Origin: CAYJNO01 sp964371715
Lineage (GTDB): Bacteria; Bacillota_I; Bacilli_A; Erysipelotrichales; Erysipelotrichaceae
Assembly: GCA_964371715.1 (NCBI GenBank)
Contig: CAYJNO010000007.1
Coordinates: 1-64,000, forward strand
Direction of reading: 5' to 3'
DNA length: 64,000 nucleotides
Position 1 is the first letter of the stretch. Each line of letters begins with the position of its first letter. This document shows positions 63,705-64,000 of the stretch, one piece after another. The notes beneath the pieces are model-generated. The model was not told the DNA's origin. It made no database searches and saw only the letters and a program-made list of their open reading frames with translations. The position numbers and the translations under genes are program-made.

Positions 63705-64000
63705 TTTGCTCTCCCATGAATTTGTAATAGCTTAGCTAAAGTTGATTTCATATCTTTACGATTAACAATCATATCTACAAAACCTTTTTCTAAAACAAAT
63801 TCTGCACTTTGAAATTCTGGTGGTAACACTTCATTAATCGTTTTTTCGATTACTCTTTTACCTGCAAAGCCAATTAAAGCTTGAGGTTCACTGATAATAA
63901 TATCGCCAAGCATTGCAAATGATGCACTAACTCCACCAGTCGTTGGATGTGTTAAAACACTTATATATAGTAAACCTTTATCACTGTGTTTTTTTAGTGC
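63701..64000 (-). CDS. accD: Acetyl-CoA carboxylase carboxyltransferase subunit beta (partial, 3' end)
   Basis: The open frame runs off the right edge; only the last about 99 residues are visible. In-frame sequence up to 64000 reads LTHPTTGGVSASFAMLGD and FAGKRVIEKTINEVLP, the normal C-terminal AccD pattern. The first ATG inside the window (63913) is internal, not the start. The N-terminal zinc ribbon lies outside. Confidence 0.95.
   Translation of the reverse strand, partial: ALKKHSDKGLLYISVLTHPTTGGVSASFAMLGDIIISEPQALIGFAGKRVIEKTINEVLPPEFQSAEFVLEKGFVDMIVNRKDMKSTLAKLLQIHGRAK

Noticed and set aside
63701..63913. A short separate 70-residue gene
   Set aside because: The frame stays open to the window edge and reads as the C-terminus of AccD, so it is a truncated accD.
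1..64000. CRISPR arrays, insertion sequences, prophage, tRNA or rRNA genes
   Set aside because: I found no regular spaced repeats, transposase or phage proteins, and no tRNA-like or rRNA-like sequence in the gaps.

Overview
The window is a gene-dense, strongly AT-rich stretch of chromosome from a low-GC Gram-positive bacterium (Bacillota). Gene order supports this: IreB-yqgF-yrzB-mltG-udk-greA, rpsB-tsf-pyrH-frr-uppS-cdsA-dxr-rseP, comEA-comEC-holA, smc-ftsY-ylxM, ftsA-ftsZ and accD-accA are all Firmicutes-type blocks. An anaerobic, fermentative gut-type lineage (for example Erysipelotrichia or a neighbouring class) is my best guess, from acetate kinase, the Fe-S type L-serine dehydratase, a B12-radical SAM protein and the lack of respiratory genes. 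The lineage is not proven by the sequence. TGA is a stop codon here (many ATGA overlaps), so this is not a code-4 mollicute. I see no tRNA, rRNA, CRISPR array, insertion sequence or prophage, and no gene-free stretch longer than 300 bases.

Layout. 1-6573 (minus): a B12-binding radical SAM protein and, 3 bases later, a Tet(M)-like translational GTPase fused to a YacP/Rae1-type NYN nuclease domain; then an AgrA/AgrC-like pair and yjdM. 6596-8893 (plus): gltX and a HAD phosphatase. 8947-14377 (minus): TetR plus an AEC carrier, a lone type IV pilin, and a lysine-riboswitch operon of an APC permease and an amidohydrolase. 14424-27538 (minus): comEA, comEC, holA, sdaA, a U32 peptidase, smc, ftsY, ylxM, ackA and nrnA, almost without gaps. 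27581-30738 (minus): the IreB-to-greA block. 30868-32500: hexokinase and, divergently, rpmB. 32623-38232 (minus): two unknown membrane proteins, aspA, and a Crp-type regulator overlapping an orphan ABC binding protein. 38308-45511 (minus): ftsA, ftsZ and a PHP phosphatase, then tex, pyrR and a MATE exporter. 45612-48143 (plus): a PASTA protein without a kinase. 48309-52555 (minus): an operon of a ribbon-helix-helix regulator, a membrane protein and a secreted glucosaminidase behind a consensus promoter with operator-like repeats. 52596-61527 (minus): galE and the translation, isoprenoid and envelope block. 61563-62741 (plus): a LytTR regulator and a LiaF-like protein behind a 9-12-9 direct repeat. 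62781-64000 (minus): accA and the end of accD.

The genes are mostly core housekeeping: translation and its regulation, chromosome segregation, division, undecaprenyl-phosphate supply and recycling, fatty-acid synthesis and DNA uptake. The most unusual items are the GTPase-NYN fusion, the FtsA with degenerate nucleotide-binding motifs, the LytTR/LiaF module with its ideal-looking binding site, the ribbon-helix-helix operon, and the lysine-riboswitch pairing of permease and amidohydrolase.
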